Shown here one piece after another: positions 10,779 through 10,954 of a DNA stretch of 10,954 nucleotides; positions within the stretch are counted from its first letter, which is position 1; every line of letters starts with the position of its first letter. Made by a program: the position numbers and the translations under genes. Below the pieces are notes generated by a model that did not search any database, was not told the DNA's origin, and saw nothing but the letters and a program-made list of their open reading frames with translations. The stretch is from CAYSLZ01 sp964547295 (GTDB lineage Bacteria; Patescibacteriota; Microgenomatia; UBA12405; JAHJSD01): contig CAZJMH010000024.1 of NCBI GenBank assembly GCA_964547295.1, positions 1 through 10,954 on the forward strand. Direction: 5' to 3'.

Positions 10779-10954
10779 ATGAAATTAGAAAACAATTTCC
10801 GACTTTATCTAGTCAAAACTAAGGGGTTAACTAAAGTAACAGTCAAAAATTACCTCTCTGACTACCGAAATTTTATTGATTGGCTTCAAAAAGCCAGCGA
10901 AATTACTCCTCGGATGGTGGCCGAACGGACTCCTCCGAGGTTTGACGAAGCAAA
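10779..10954 (+). CDS. Tyrosine recombinase (Xer/phage integrase family), N-terminal part
   Basis: The frame is open for 58 codons to the window end. FRLYLVKTKGLTKVTVKNYL (7-26) and SDYRNFIDWLQ (27-37) match the N-terminal SAM-like core-binding domain of XerC/XerD-type recombinases, which hold DNA and recombine short sites. The catalytic R..K..HxxR..Y residues would lie beyond the window. Codons about 40-58 (from ASEITPRM onward) are encoded by a copy of the dispersed repeat found at 7554-7612, still in frame, where other family members have a short loop before the next helix. No strong ribosome binding site is seen. Whether it is the housekeeping Xer or an element-borne integrase cannot be told from this fragment. 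Confidence 0.75.
   Translation, partial: MKLENNFRLYLVKTKGLTKVTVKNYLSDYRNFIDWLQKASEITPRMVAERTPPRFDEA
10896..10951. repeat. Dispersed repeat inside the recombinase gene
   Basis: This copy matches 7554-7612 closely. It contains CTCCTCGGATGGTG, also found on the minus strand in comEA, and CTCCTCCGAGGTTTGACGAAG. It remains in frame within a conserved domain, so it may continue past the window or be tolerated in a loop. Confidence 0.7.

Overview
This window most likely comes from a Candidate Phyla Radiation (Patescibacteria) bacterium, with Microgenomates as the best guess. That is an inference from several features: AT-rich compact DNA, signal-peptide and C-anchor surface proteins of a kind I associate with these genomes, a ComEA/ComEC competence locus, a PaaX-type regulator with a Cas2-like core, a GxxExxY nuclease domain, and many short dispersed palindromic repeats. 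TGA acts as a stop (end of the gene at 4665-6101), so the standard bacterial code fits. No rRNA, tRNA or CRISPR array was recognised.

Left part, minus strand (1-3064): a competence cluster reading right to left. comEA (membrane anchor, SLBB, helix-hairpin-helix) is followed 6 nt later by a ComEC that holds only the OB and Competence membrane domains. A 180-nt gap follows, holding two near-identical 49-bp repeats with a CACGATCGTG palindrome and a promoter. Then comes a PaaX-like repressor gene. Overlapping its end by 8 nt is the start of a separate membrane-anchored metallo-beta-lactamase gene, which looks like the missing C-terminal half of ComEC. ComEC is thus split in two, with a regulator gene in between.

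Middle part, plus strand (3166-9570): six genes that look like one surface operon. It opens with a six-helix membrane protein that resembles a histidine kinase sensor but ends in a degenerate dimerisation region with no phospho-acceptor histidine and no ATPase domain. Two tandem modules follow, each made of a secreted beta-rich, cysteine-containing protein and a signal-peptide/C-anchored protein resembling the WxL-interacting family (DUF916/DUF3324). The first anchored protein has a complete GxxExxY PD-(D/E)XK nuclease-like domain fused in frame to its N terminus, and that segment lies between perfect 18-bp inverted repeats. The last gene encodes an anchored protein with Ig-like folds. A convergent minus-strand gene (9600-10061) encodes another membrane-anchored Ig-like protein.

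Right part (10062-10778): about 717 bp of very AT-rich non-coding DNA with hairpins, a cluster of CGTGAAA words and three TATAAT boxes at 9-nt steps. It leads into a tyrosine recombinase gene (10779 onward) cut by the window end. A GC-richer dispersed repeat family (core CCTCCGAGGTGTT and relatives) recurs in comEA, the fused anchor gene, the 7556-7630 gap and the recombinase. Several genes have a TATAAT-like box exactly 6 nt before ATG, which suggests leaderless mRNAs.
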